Source: Bedellia somnulentella (lineage: Eukaryota; Arthropoda; Insecta; Lepidoptera; Bedelliidae). Taken from it: a stretch of 64,000 nt of DNA. Positions 41,201 to 55,500 of this stretch are shown here, in pieces; position 1 is the first letter of the stretch, and the number at the start of each line of letters is the position of its first letter. The DNA is taken from assembly GCA_963576735.1 (NCBI GenBank), contig OY755173.1, forward strand, positions 19,438,873-19,502,872, read 5' to 3'. The notes below the pieces were generated by a model, which did not search any database, was not told the origin of the DNA, and saw nothing but the letters and a program-made list of their open reading frames with translations. Made by a program: the position numbers and the translations under genes.

Positions 41201-44200
41201 CCCATGTCTGTCAATTACACCATTTGTGGTAGTAGTCGTGACTGCGCCACAAAATGTGGGTCAAAATTTGATGTTCCACATGAAGTAGCGGCACGTGGAA
41301 CGGTGAAAGGACAGCCCCACCAGCTCCTCGCGCCGCGTTCGTGTTGAGGAGTCTGCATTCATGCCGCGGTGATGGTGCAAATATGTTCACTATCTTAATA
41401 CATGGTTTATTGAATGTTGAACAAATATCATAGTCAAGTACACATTATGTCACTCATACTGCATTCTAAATTTTTTTGAGCCCGATTTATGTTGGATAAA
41501 AGTGTATCAGACTAAAGACAAAGTATTGTTTCGCAATGTTAGTTAGACACGTAGATGAGTATCATACTCCGTAAATATTATTATTAGAAGATAATTAATC
41601 AGCTAATCTATAAAAAAAGAGTGCTTGCTAAAAAGTGATCCATTCATCATTACATCATTCTGAATAACTAAAACTTTTATTACGACATATTTTAAGTATT
41701 TATCGTTAGAAAAAAATATGCCATAATTTTTCGCACCGGATTATTTAGTCTTATTTTAATTGTGAAGGTTCTAGGATGCTATTGATGAAAGTTAAAGTTA
41801 TAATATTAAGATAGGTTGACTGTGACGGAGCATTTTTATTACAAGCATGCAAATAAACGCAGGTTTCCTCTTCGTAATATTTGTATACTCTATACAAAAA
41901 TATTAATAAGTTCAAAATTATTAGCCATAATTTGCCACCGCAAGATAACTGTCTCAAAATTGCCAGTTTGACAGCTTTCACTGCTGCAGGAATTCACATC
42001 ACCTTCACTCCACAAGGCTCGGAGTTCGGCAACGAGTATTTCAACTAACAGACCGGAAAAATGGTCAACTGTCTTTGAAATTGACAACAAAACCTAAACA
42101 GCAATTGTCCGCAAGTCTGGTGACTGTGGTGTAATTTGATAAAATATGTCTATGTTTATCCTTTTGTGGACAAACTGAAGTGACTAAACAAATGAAGTGA
42201 AACAGAACACCTGTGTAGAGTTGGCTTAAAATAGGACTACCCCATTTCTTTCGGTGGGTGTACGGAAAAGGCGACTTACGGTAAAAGGTTTTTTTGGGTG
42301 ATGCGGTTGGAGACCCATCACCAACAACCTTTATTTTACAATTTTCTTTCCGCTCAAATTTCCCAAAGTGGCTGAGGAATTTCTAATTCCTTAGCTCTGG
42401 CTAACCCTTCTAGGGATTTATATCCGTGAGTATATGTATGATAAAAATGACTAGTGTGGTATTATTTTTCTGAACAACACGTGTTAGCAAATAGATGCGA
42501 AACATAGTATACAAATATGCGGAACTTTAAGAGAAACTAATTAAATCGTCAACACAAAAGAACACTTACACGAAAAAGCAACAATATGAAAAATATAGTC
42601 TATTTTACTAAAACATCAGTTCATTGACCCAGACGCTCTTGTTACCGTAATCTAAACTATTAGATAATGATAAAAGCTCGTCTTAGCTAATGTTTACCTA
42701 TTCACTTTGTTATAAAATAATGTCTCGTTCACATTTTAGGATATTTTTAATGGATAAAGTACATTACGAAAATAATTATTCTTGATATAGTTATTGAGTA
42801 TGCATTACATTTGTTTATGTTTCCCCTTTAGATGTCCAAAACATAAATGCTTTAAAAAAACAGTCCATTTTTTATTGTTGTGTGATGTCGGTTTAGAATA
42901 GGATGACCCCAATTCATTCTGCAGGTCGGGGTACAAGGGATCCGGTTGTTGGTCATAAGGTGATTTCATTAGCGACCCATCAAGAAAAACTTTTAGCAGA
43001 ACCTCTTAAAAAGCCTCTTATTTGTGTTGTCTCATTTACAGTCATAAGAAGAGATGGCATAATACTGTTCCACTACACATTTCCCGACGCTACTCGGTTC
43101 ATTCTCTACGTTTTGTGTTATCTATAGAACCTCACTTAATGCTTCAATTGATGTGAACCACGCTGGGGTGTTTATTTTTGTAACCGATCGAGGCCAATGC
43201 TAGTGATTAATTTTAAAGAGCTTTCACTATCGATGCACCTCATGCCTCCCTCTTTTACTACTTATCTTTAGAACGGAGTGCGCTCAATAAGAAATGTTTC
43301 TACGTTATCGGCGCTATTACGGGCCGAAACTTTGGAATGTAATTTTAAAATTGTTATTACGCGAATAACTTGTTTGAATTTAAGTATAAAAATAAACAAT
43401 TATGTAACGAGTGTTTGGAGTCTTGTGTCGCTTTCTGTAAGCAAATTGAAATGACCGAACTTTGAATTAGCCGTAATTATTATCACACTTTAGCTGTGTA
43501 AAAGTAGTTATGTGTTGCAAATAAAACAAAACATACATAAATATACTCACGGTCATAAATCCCAAAAAGAGTTAACCAGAGCTTTGGAGCTATAAACTCC
43601 TCAGCCACATTTAAAAGTTGATAGGGGACAACATAGTAGAAATAAAGTATCGTTAGTGATGGGTCTCCAACAGCATCGCCCAAAATCAACTTAAAAAGCC
43701 TTAGTCGCATCATATGTGAAATTGGTAGTGACATTCAAAGCCGTCACTACACAGCTTTAAAAAAACAACCTTAATAATGAGAACCTTTCCTGGTGTCGTG
43801 TAAAATTGTCGTCATTATAAGGAGGCAGCATGGTAAAAGCCACTTATTACATAAACATATGAGCAAACAATGTTACCCTTGATACCAACAGTACTCGGTA
43901 ATCTCCTTGGCGTATCTTTTTATATTCATAAAGGCTTCTCGGCGATTTGAAGTGTGCGCGTCGCATCACAATGCCTTGTGGCGTCCTCGCTCGTAAAGGA
44001 TTTCAGCATTGTGTGTTCCCGTATTTGTGGAAAAAAGTTGGGAAAAATCTTGAGCGAACGAATGTGCGCTAGCATAAAGATGCACATTTTCTTGCATCAA
44101 AGCCTTTTGTCAAGTTGCTCGCGCCCGTTTTATTTATGCACAGTTTTTCGCCTGCTTTGCAGTATATTCTGGTTACTGATTAGTTTTTTTCTTTGAAACA

Positions 44201-46499
44201 TTCCCGACGTTTGAAAAATTAAATTTGAAAATTTAAATAAAATAGGACAAATTGTTGAATAGATAGTGGTGTACATTTTGAACATTAACTAGAATTTAAG
44301 TTAGCACTGAGTTAAAAGTAAGTGCATAACTTAAGACAACATTTTATTAAAAGTTCATCTTCGATATAGCTTCAAGCTGTGTAGTGTCGGCTTAGAATAG
44401 CTAACTAACGGACTTGGGGCTTTTTAAGGGATTTTTGGGCGATGCGGTTGGAGACCCATCACCAACAACCTTTGTACTACCATCTTTTCCCCACTCAACT
44501 TCCAAAAGTGGCTGAGGAATTTATTATTTCTCAGCTCTGGCTACCCCTTTTAGGGATTTATAGCCGTGAGTATATGTATGTATGTATGTATATGTTCATC
44601 TTCGATCCGAATATGTGCACTTTAGAAAAAAGCCTAAACCTAGCACTTGGCATATTTTATTACTACCCTATTTGTGGTAAATGTGGTGTAACAAATTCAT
44701 AATTTTTTTTACAATTTTATTCAACAAATAACACCTAAATTGTAACAAAATGTATGTAATATAAACTAAAGTTTGTTTAATTCACAAATCCTCTCGATAG
44801 CGTTATGAATAAGGTCGAGCAAGGGACAGGAAGGATGTCGCTCTTACCTCTGCGGCCTGATTGTGATATCAGGTTCGTAACGTAACGACCGCTTCTCTAT
44901 GGAATGGATTTCCTCAATCTTAGCAGCTTTATTAAGATTGATAAAATATACCACTAAATTTCTTTTCGATAAGAAGTATTGTTCTTTTTCGTACTGCTGA
45001 AAGACATTTTGAATATATTAACAGCGCCAAAAATAGTCATAAATCTCATAAATAGCTAAATTTTAGTCTAGACGATGACCACGATACATAACTCATAAAA
45101 AAATGCTTTATTTACGAAAACAAGAGTTTTAACAAGTTCTTATTTAAAATTATGTCCTGAGCTTGTTCTGCCATTAAGCATACAAATCATATATCATATC
45201 ATCCCAACGGTTAACCCACTAATGAAATTGTACACAGGCCAATTGCAACTGATTGCACTCAACATGGTAGTTAGATTAATTAATTTAACAATTTCCATCA
45301 CAATGATAAAATAGCTCTAGTTTTGGACCGATTTATCATAAAGTTGTTGAGAGGCGGTCGGTGACCCGGGGGCGGGGCGGACCCCCGGGTCCCGTTAGCC
45401 AAACAGCGCTACCTGTGAGCTTCGGGATCACAGGAATGCTGCCGACACACTATTCTCTTTGCACTGCACTCTTACACGGGATACAAGTTATTTAAAACTA
45501 GCTTGCTCCTATGATATATGGTACAGATATATAAAATTCCCTAGAATTGTTGTCTCAGTCTTTGCGATCATCATTGGGCGAGCGAAAGTCAATGACGTTC
45601 GATTAGTTTACTAAGCATATTATTACCGAGCTTAAATCAAATTGCTGTGAAATATGCTATACATGTAGCAGGCCTAACACGAGCGCTATTTTATCGTCAC
45701 GATATATTTTAGAATGAGATGACAGCATAAGATACTAAGTAAGTGCGAAAGAGATGGCTGTTTTATACCATGCGATATCTTATTAAAAGGTCGCTCGTAC
45801 TAGCTACACTGAAAGGGATTTTCGCTAGCCGATGGGGTCAAAGTGGTTTCTGATGTCGTTTTTTGCCATATGTTGCTTTTTGTGTGGTCTTAACTTACTT
45901 AAATCTCTGGTTTAATTGAGCATATTATATTATTCAGTAGTATACAATACTGATAGAATATAATACTGAATAATTGCTGAATTCATAGTTGTTAAAACTT
46001 TATCCAGCATGTCCTGTTTCTTTAAAGCCTAACCTGGCTTACAAGAAGTTTAGACTTTGGGACTGTATCCAAAAAAGCAAATTTTATTACATACATATAC
46101 TCAGGCCAGAAATCCCAAAAAAGGGCCACACTTGGAAGGTGATAGAGGACAATATATTAGAAAATCGTTGGTGATGGGTCTCCCATTAACTTTATTTACT
46201 AGTGGATCATCCCAGCTCCAAACGGTTAGTGTTATTTTTCGAAAAACCTGAAGCATCTCAGTTACAGCTAGTCGCGTAAAATTTAGCACGATTATAGCCT
46301 ATATTACTTCGATAGGTTGTAGGTTTCCATGGGTGAAATAATATTTAAAGTCGGCATTATAAAAATAAGCAGATTTCTTTTCTATACTTATAATAAATCT
46401 GTAGAGAGGTCAATTCTGTACATGAAATATATTTTCAAAATAACTATCAGGTGGTGATTAGGGATCGATACTGATGCCAAAAATGCAATCAGTAAAATT

Positions 46500-46533
<34 letters not shown>

Positions 46534-49500
46534 GGTTTGTATGTTCCTTATGGAAACAAAAACTACTCGACGGATTTTAACGAAACTTGGTACAATTATT
46601 CTCCATACTCCTGGGCAGGTTTTTGTATACTTTCCAGCAGAGTAGTAAAGGGGAATTTTGGGAAATTTTGGGAAAACGGGAGAAGTTACTCCATTTTTTA
46701 AGCTCCCGTCGCGTGTGCAGCCTTAATGGTTAAACTTACATAGAAATCATGTATCACGGAAATATTCTTCATAAAATTATCTAAAAAAAATCCTCAACAG
46801 TTTATGTCTATCTTTTACGGTTGACTCACAATAACACATGTAATTCCTGATAGCTTAGCAGTTCGGAACATTCTGATAGTATTTGTTTACTCTTACGTTT
46901 GTAAACCTCTCACTCATCCCTAATTTAAATAAGGTAACATTATTACCTATTCAATAAAAAAAGAATCATAGAAATCGGTAGAGAAACACCGAAATTATAC
47001 ATAAAATAAGCCATCGCGCCCGTGACCAAAACCGAATCGTTACTAATTTACTTATAAAATACTAGATGGCGCCAGTAGTTGCATCCTACAACACGTAATT
47101 ATTTATTTTTTAGATTGTTATAAATACTTCATAGCGTTTTATTCCAAAAATTGCTATTAAACGGAAAAACTGAACCGTTCATTAAAGCGCATTCAAAATC
47201 ACCAAACTACACTGTTTAGGGAGTGCTATAAATATATAAATTGAAAACATTGCGCTGTATTCCACAATGCTTGAGCAGTGACTGAAGAAAGAAACCTCAG
47301 ATATTTAAAAAAACAACGCTACCCGTGCGAAGCTGGGACGATCCACTAGTTTATAATATTAGAATAGAGCGACATGATAGTCCAGTGGGTAGAACACCCG
47401 CCCGAAAACAGAAGGGCGTGAGTTCCAATCCTGGGACGGGCCTACACCAATTCGTCTTTTCTAAAGACATATGTGTGGTTAATGTATCATGGTTGTTAAC
47501 GGCGAGGGAAAACATCGTGAGGAAACCCACATGGCTGAGTTGTACTTAGTCATGTGACAGCGTATTCGTACAAAACGGCGATAGGCCTGCCCCCTATCAC
47601 GTGAGTACACTGTCCATGCAAAACGTGGGTACTCTGAACACCAGGTGACAAAGTCACGTGAAGTTCAGAAGTATTAGTACCTCTGCCAACCCCTTCGGGG
47701 ATATTCGGCGTGAACGTTTATGTTATGTTATGTAGAATAGAATATGATAACTATGCGTATAGGTTAACAATTTAGTGTCCAAACAAGACATCGGTCGACT
47801 GTAATAAGCAGTGTAACGCGATGTCAACGCACGAATAATTACTATACACTCTTATCATGCCTTTAGTGCTTGATTATCAATGCATGTTAATTTTAATTAC
47901 TGCTTGACTCTTATTCTCACATTGTTTTTACCTCTGGGATGGAACCATGGAATGTTTATGTTGTGATTTATTCAATCCTCGCTGTTTAAAATGAATAAAA
48001 CATTATAAAATACACTGCAAAACGCGAGTACTCTGAACACCAGGTGAAAATGACACGTGACGTTCGAAAGCACTAGTTAGTGCCTCTGCTACCCTTCCAG
48101 GGATATGCGGCGTTAACGTTTGGCTCAAGTTTTCAGAAATGTACGTGATAATATAAGTATTACATTCTTTTCACAAATCGGCATACGGTATGAGCTACGT
48201 GAATGTACGTCGTCAGCACAGTATGGCGCGTGATTCTTACGAAAACAAATGTGGCGTAATTTATAGACTCAACTTTGTATATTGTACAATGCTTAAAAAA
48301 CACGAGCATTCCTGAAAGTCCGAATAGACGTGTCTGCCACCCATTACATGACATGGTAAGAATCCCATAGACAAAGTATCAAAAGTTCAAAGACAAAGCC
48401 TTAGATTCTTAATTTATTAATTATGTAACAAATTGTAATGATTAAAAAACAGTCATAAAAACACTGTAGGTAGTTTAAAGGCGAAGGTTTAACAAGGAAA
48501 AGGGCTGGTTTAAATAGCTTAGAAGTTTTCCTTCTTTTGTTGTTTTTATTTATTGAATATCCTTCGATTTTGACCTTCCGACACCGGCTGTACTGTAGAC
48601 AGAACTAACGCCAAACCGGTATTTGTACAGACGTGGCTTGTCATTCCACGGACAGTGGGCTCTAATAAAATATCAACTCTTTTGTTTCATTCGCCAAGAA
48701 TTTAGAATTATCTGTTATGCAAAGATGGTATCGATCGTGATTCTTAATGGGTACTTGAAGGCTTGATACTTTCTTATTTTTGTTCATTGGGATGAGAAAT
48801 TACTGTTGATCGCTACTTTTCACAATTTGGACAAAACTCTCTTGCTTCTAAAACATTCAAAATTTGCTGTAGATAATTATGAAGCTTCCAAGTATAAATG
48901 TCACATGTTATTTTCTACAACTTGGTTACGGGACAAGATACTGTACTTATCTGCGGTTTTGATGATATCGCGAATAACTACAAAATACATACACTCGTAT
49001 ATGAATGTCCCATGGCCTAGGGGTAAAACGCTCTGCTCTCAATCTTAAAGATCCCAGACACGATTCTTGGGAGAGTTTTTGAGATTTAACCCAGATTGTG
49101 GTAGAAAATTGCAGGATTGAAGTCCCTGAATCACTGGAATCGTTAGTTTGCTTACCCACATTAGCATGGTCAGGATACGCTGTGGGCACTTTCACACAAC
49201 TCTGTCAAACTATCATCCATTTACAAAAAATAGTCACGAAGAGCTAAAAATCCGTTTCGGGAACCCTGAGAAATCTCAAACAAGTCCGTTTCTCTCTATA
49301 TTTTTCCTATAGTTATTATTTTCACGCAATGAAACTGAATGGTTCTTAACAAAAGTAAAACCTATTTTCAACGAAACATGACGTCTACGACGGCCGAATG
49401 CAATGATACAGACATTGTTATTATTATTTTTTTATTAAAGTTTAACTTCTCGTATATTTCGATTAGCTGGAAGTTGAATTGATTTTCGATTACGTAAAGT

Positions 49501-52500
49501 GCACCTTGCAGTAAATGTTTAATTTATATATATTTGGCAGACGTTTTTTTTATTATTATTAAATATGTAAAATAGCTACAATAAAACGAGATGTTTACAT
49601 GTATGATTGTATTTTTGATGCGAATGACAATCTTGTATGAATTTTGAAAATGATAAGCATTTTGGAGTTTCGTTTCAAACAAAGGTATATTTTTGGCAAC
49701 TTTTAATTTGGATCATGTGTCAGAAATGGGTAATGAATGAGTAATAAAATGATGAATGGATAATATTGACTACAGTTGTTTAGTAGAAACCGCGAGTAGG
49801 CTGTGAGCTTTTGGTGGCTTGGTGTTACATATATGCATCTTAATATATTTTTATATATATATGTCGTGGCCATATCGTAGATTTGAACACATCGTGAAAT
49901 GATCGATCATTTCACGATGTGGCCAACTTCATTTGACCAGATCATAAAATCTTCAACGTTTCCCGATTTTGTCATCCACGCTTGGCCAGATCGTAAAAAT
50001 AGAGTAACCTGTGAAATGCGATCCAAACTCTACAGTTTTTTAACATATTGCTCAGTTTTTTCGTAATAAGCAAAGTATTCGAAAACCTTTTCGTCGAAAA
50101 CTCTTTTGTTGTCACTTTTTCCTCGCTTAATAGCGAATTATCAACTTTTTTACTGCGAGAAATAACACTTTTGACAGCGACCGCCATCTTCACACATAAA
50201 CAAAGCGTTTTCAGCGCCTCTACCGGTAATTAATGTAAGTACTTTACGATATGACCAAATAATCTTAACCATTTCATGAAGAGGCCGCGCGTTTAGTTGG
50301 CCACATCGAGAAACGATTTCTTATCATTGATCTGCCCAAACCACATCACGATGTGGCCAATAAACAGTTGAACATTTCATGAAATACGACCATTTCATGA
50401 AATGATCGATCATTTCATGATGTGTTCAAATTTACGATATTGCCACGACATATATCGTTGAGTGTATTAGATGCTTTCTTACAAAAGCATGATGTATAAT
50501 CTACGCTAGTGTGTGATACATCGTTAGTGTTTAATCGCCTACGGTGAGTGACGCGGAAGTAGTGTCGATCCACCTATCCACACGACACGGTTCATCACGC
50601 ATAGCACCAGCCGCGATCGACCGCATGTACCGACATTACTTCAACCTGTAATACTAACTAGTTTAAAATGTGGATTTGTTACTAATGATCTATATTTCAA
50701 ACTAAATAAACCACCGCGAAGTATAACCCTAGGGGAGAATAGGTTAAATGCAACTAATTACTTTAAAATATAAACAAAAGTCGAACTACTAACATCTTGA
50801 TAATGACTAGAGTAAACAGCAGAATAGTGACGTCATGGAACAAAAATGCAGCAGAGTGCACTGCCATTGGTAGAGCGCACGCGCATCTTCGCCCTGTCAC
50901 GTCACATCAATTGTTTACCCTGCGAGTAAACGTAACCGCGACGTTGCCGCTTCTACTCCGTCGCCTCCTCTCACTTTCGCAAATCACTTTTCTTGCTCCC
51001 TCGTACTAGACTTCGTCGTGCCATCTCGCTCGCGTCTAGCGGTGATCGACTTTTTTGGCGCTCTGCGGTTTTTTCTCCAATTCACTCTAGTGGTGGTTGA
51101 GTATTGTTTATGGGATTTATTGTTTATTATTACCGTTTTAGATTTTTATGCGCTTGTTTCAGAGTTCAAGTATCTTTTAATAGACTTATAAAATTCCGTT
51201 ACTCACGGGGAATTTGTTTTTTTCTTGCGCTCTGTTCCAGAAGTTATATCACATTGCTAAAATAAACAATTCACATCCTTGTTATTCGGATGAGGTCAAT
51301 TATTATCGCATTTTTTTTACAAAAGAATAGAGCGAAAGTTGAAATAACTTTGCAGTTGCAGCATTTGATCGGTGGCATAAGTTGGGTGGCGGACAAAGAA
51401 TGAGTACACATTCAAATCCTCACACTGGAGTGTCCTCACACCAGTTTATCCGGATTCTTCCGGTCTCACCTCACAAACCCCGTGTTCGATTCGCTCCAAG
51501 TCACATTTTAAATTTAAATGCGAACATCCAGCATGTTATTTGAAAACGAGGGTTAGCTTTTCGGCTGAAGTAGCAAGACTCAAAAACTGTTACCTTGATT
51601 GGATTCTCAATTGCTTGTACAATATTTCTCTTATCTTGTTTAGGTTCCGATTACCACATAAAAGTCACTATATAGAATACTTGTGATTGTGACCTTGTGC
51701 TAATATGACACAGGGAGTCTCATTAATTTTCACAACTCTAATTCAATCGTTCTCGGTTTCGTATTATCCGTAAAATCCTATCGCTCAATGATATCTGATT
51801 TACTGATACATATTAAGACCACGTACCATATTAAAGAGCGCGTCGCGTTTCCATTCATGAATAGTTTTGAGTTCGTTTTTCAAGAATTATCATAAATAGT
51901 TGTGAGAACTTTGTATAGGATATCAGGACTCTAAAGCAATGTATATTCAGTCTCTTTTCTCTTTAATGTAGATAGTCGAATCAAATATGTTTTGCCACCG
52001 ATCTAAGATCCTCGTTTGTTTACAAAGAAGAGGTCAATGTGACAATGCCTTTGTTAGAGACACGGAATGATATCTAGATAATATATCAACTGCAGCTTTA
52101 GATATCGGTGAGCTCCCTGAAATAAAATCATTAATTTAATTATAGCAAACGCACTTGCCTCATTTCCACGATATTATATTCGTTGTTGAAGAGTACCGCG
52201 TCACACAATAGAAAGTGATTCAGTTGCGCGGGCGCATCAGTGGTAATAGAAAGCGGCGCGGCCGCTATCTACCATGTACCTCAGCAAATTCCATAAAAAC
52301 TGTTATTGTTTTACCGGTTGCAATCGTCGATAATTATGCTCATAATCTACAAATTCACTAAATATATATGATCTTAGAATATCTGATTTTTTTTGCGATA
52401 TCGAATAGCACAATCCATCACTCAATGGATCAATTCCTATCCCAACGTTCGTTTGACCAGAATAAAGATTAGAATCGGCGACCATATGCAGAATCTAATA

Positions 52501-55500
52501 CATACCAGGTGTCAGCCCGAACCCTCTTTAGCTGCCAGCCGCGCGAAATATCAGGAAACTGGTTCCTCAAACCGAATTTCAAGGGCATGTGCGCAGACAG
52601 GGAACTTTTTGATGTATTTAGTTTCCCGAAGGTTTGGGTTATTAACCTGCATGTATGGATCGCAAGGCCGCCTGAAACACCTGTTTAAATAAAATGGTAG
52701 TTAAAAGCGTTATATGACCGACATGGCTTATTTTGGTATTAATTATAACAAATTAAGTAATGGTTCAAGTCTTACAAGACATGATTAAGGCGAAATAAAT
52801 CTCTTTATGATTTCTTTTATCCCAAAACAAAGATACTTATCTTCTTAAACTGTTAAAGAGTATGTTTTACTTCGATCCTTGGGCATAGTTGAAATTATTC
52901 TCTGAGTAGTCTTGTCCCAACGATCGTGTCACATAGTGGCAACTTTGCAGCCGAGTTTGTAAAGACAAGCCAGCGCCAAGCAACTCGACTCAGTCTGAAA
53001 TGACTGCGCATAATTTGTTGACAAATTGCTGTTTAAGAATTCATCAGTCGGGTCGACTGTTCTACGACGTCGAGTTTGCTCCGACAGATATGAATCACTG
53101 TCGGTCCCTTCAACTTATATGCGGCTTAGCGACAGTTCACTATTCGAAACTTACCCATATCCAGCAATGTGACATGTCCTAATTGTTTAAGGGATTTGTG
53201 ACGTTTCAATTACGATCATGATTCATGACCCATTTGTGATAGCTTCTAAAATTATTCAAATCTTCGACGAACTTCTGATGTTATATCTAAATCATTATTT
53301 AAACTAAACCGGGTTGTAATTATATATTTTTCCAGTTTTTTCCTAACTATAGAATTTTAATCATATAGAACAGAAAGATACATTAAAAAACGTTTAAATA
53401 CACGTGAAGAGTAAACACCGTTGGGTCGCACCTAGTATATCCGGTACCTGTTTTTGGAAATGCGCCAAATCTACTTATAGAATGATTCGAGGTCTTTATC
53501 TCAGTGGGAAATTAGGCAGGCAACTGTGACATTGGTCAAGGTGTCCACAGGTCAGTGATTCTGGATAAAGATTGCTTTCTTTCTAGGCATGCGTGCTGTT
53601 GATTTATTGACCTAGATATTGTAGTATTACTTAGCAACTGGGCTATAAATTAATTCCATGCACCAAGTTAAATATAATATGCTGACTCTATCATATGGGA
53701 AAAGTTTTTACAATTTCATAATTGAACTGAAGAGTCCGTTATCTTCTTTTTATTATCTTCTCTTTCTCTTCACTCTTAGAAATTGAGTTACAATCATATT
53801 GTATAATAAAGCTTGTGGATGATGATCTTGTAGCGTCAGCGTTTCTGTGTAACACGCGGCGACGTATCGTTTAGTTAGTCAGTCGTTTTACCGGTAGCGT
53901 CTCGGGTGCCCGCCGACGTAATCTAAATAGGTTTAATTGATAATATACAGTGACTTAACTTTATCCTGTGTTGTTATTTATCGAACAATAATATCCCCTA
54001 AAGTGGTGACCCCAGACAAGTTGAACATTATTTGTGAGAAGTGTTATTTTGCAATAAGTAGGTAATATTTGGTGGTAAACGACTCACTTTGGCAGGCACC
54101 TCGGGTCGACGAACTTTTAAGTGTAACTTCGGTTGCGTTGTTCGGTGAAACATGGCGGAAACTGATAAGACGGCCCCGTCAGTGGTGAAGGTGGAAGACG
54201 CAGGTTTGGCGGCGCTCTCCCTATCAGCCAGGATCCCGGAATTTTGGATGGACCAGCCGAAAGTATGGTTCATACAATTCGAGGCCATCATCGAACCACA
54301 GAAGACGAGCGACCAGGCAAAATACAACGCAGTAGTGGCTAAACTGGGTAAAGAAGCAATACAGCAGGTTACGGATATTCTTATAGAACCACCTGCGGAA
54401 AATAAGTACAATCACCTAAAAGCCAGACTGTTGCACGTATATGAGGAATCAGAAAACCGGCAGATTCAAAAACTCATCGGGGAGATGGAGCTGGGAGAAC
54501 AAAAACCGACACAGCTGTTACGGCGTATGCGCGATCTGGCAAGAGGGAAGGTAAACGATGAGACCCTGAGCGTGCTATGGCAAAACCTTCTGCCGGCGTC
54601 AGTTCGTGGTGTCCTGGCCGTTACGGAGACCAACGACCTAAACAGGCTGGCCACGATCGCCGACAAGGTGCTGGAGAGCTCGAAAACGGCACACATATCG
54701 GAGATTACCCCGCAATGCAATACGTCGGGGTCTTCAGAAATTTTGGCCGAGATAGCCAAGTTAAGCGCGAGGTTATCGAGGATGGAGAGCAACGTGCGCT
54801 CGCGTCCCCGGAGTCGCGGCGGTGACGGACGTTCTAGATCGGGATCAAGGTCAGCGGTGGGCAGGCGCCGAGACGACCCCAACTGGTTGTGTTTTTACCA
54901 TTTCCGATTCAGAGAGAGGGCGTCGAAGTGTGTTCAACCGTGCAGCTGGCAGAACAACACCAATCAGGGAAACTAGATAGTACGCAGTCGTCAACGGTGG
55001 GCGACTGCGCCAGTATTCAGAACCACCGTCTCAGCGTCCAGGACAAGGAAAGTGGGTTATATTTCCTCGTGGACTCTGGTGCAATAGTGTCTGTGTTACC
55101 ACGTAGTAAGTGCCTTAGTAATAATGTCGCCCCACAGAAGTATGAACTATTTGCTGCTAATGGGTCGAGAATTAAGACTTACGGTTTAAAAACACTTACA
55201 CTAAATCTTGGGCTAAGAAGAGCGTTTCGTTGGGCATTCATAATTTGTGACGTCAGCCAACCGATTCTGGGGGCGGATTTTTTGTATCATTTTAAGTTAA
55301 CTGTAGACGTTTACGCTAGGAAGTTAGTGGATACTGTAACTAACTTGGGTGTGGCGGCAAAAGTGGTAAGCGGTCATGAGCAAGCCGTCAAAACCGTGTG
55401 TGAATCACACCCTTATTACGATATCCTAAGTAAATACCCAGAGTTAACGAAACCAATTTCTTTTAAGGAACCGTCACGTCATAATGTGTTGCACCATATA

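Noticed and set aside
41890..42090. Minus-strand 66-codon ORF
   Set aside because: No recognisable domain or splice sites.
46474..46701. Cys/Leu-rich small protein
   Set aside because: Lies in a common interspersed repeat with a TGTC microsatellite.
54887..54899. GTTTTTAC as the frameshift site at the start of the gag/pol overlap
   Set aside because: In gag frame it is T-TTT-TAC, which does not allow both tRNAs to re-pair; GGGAAAC at 54967 does and has the pseudoknot.
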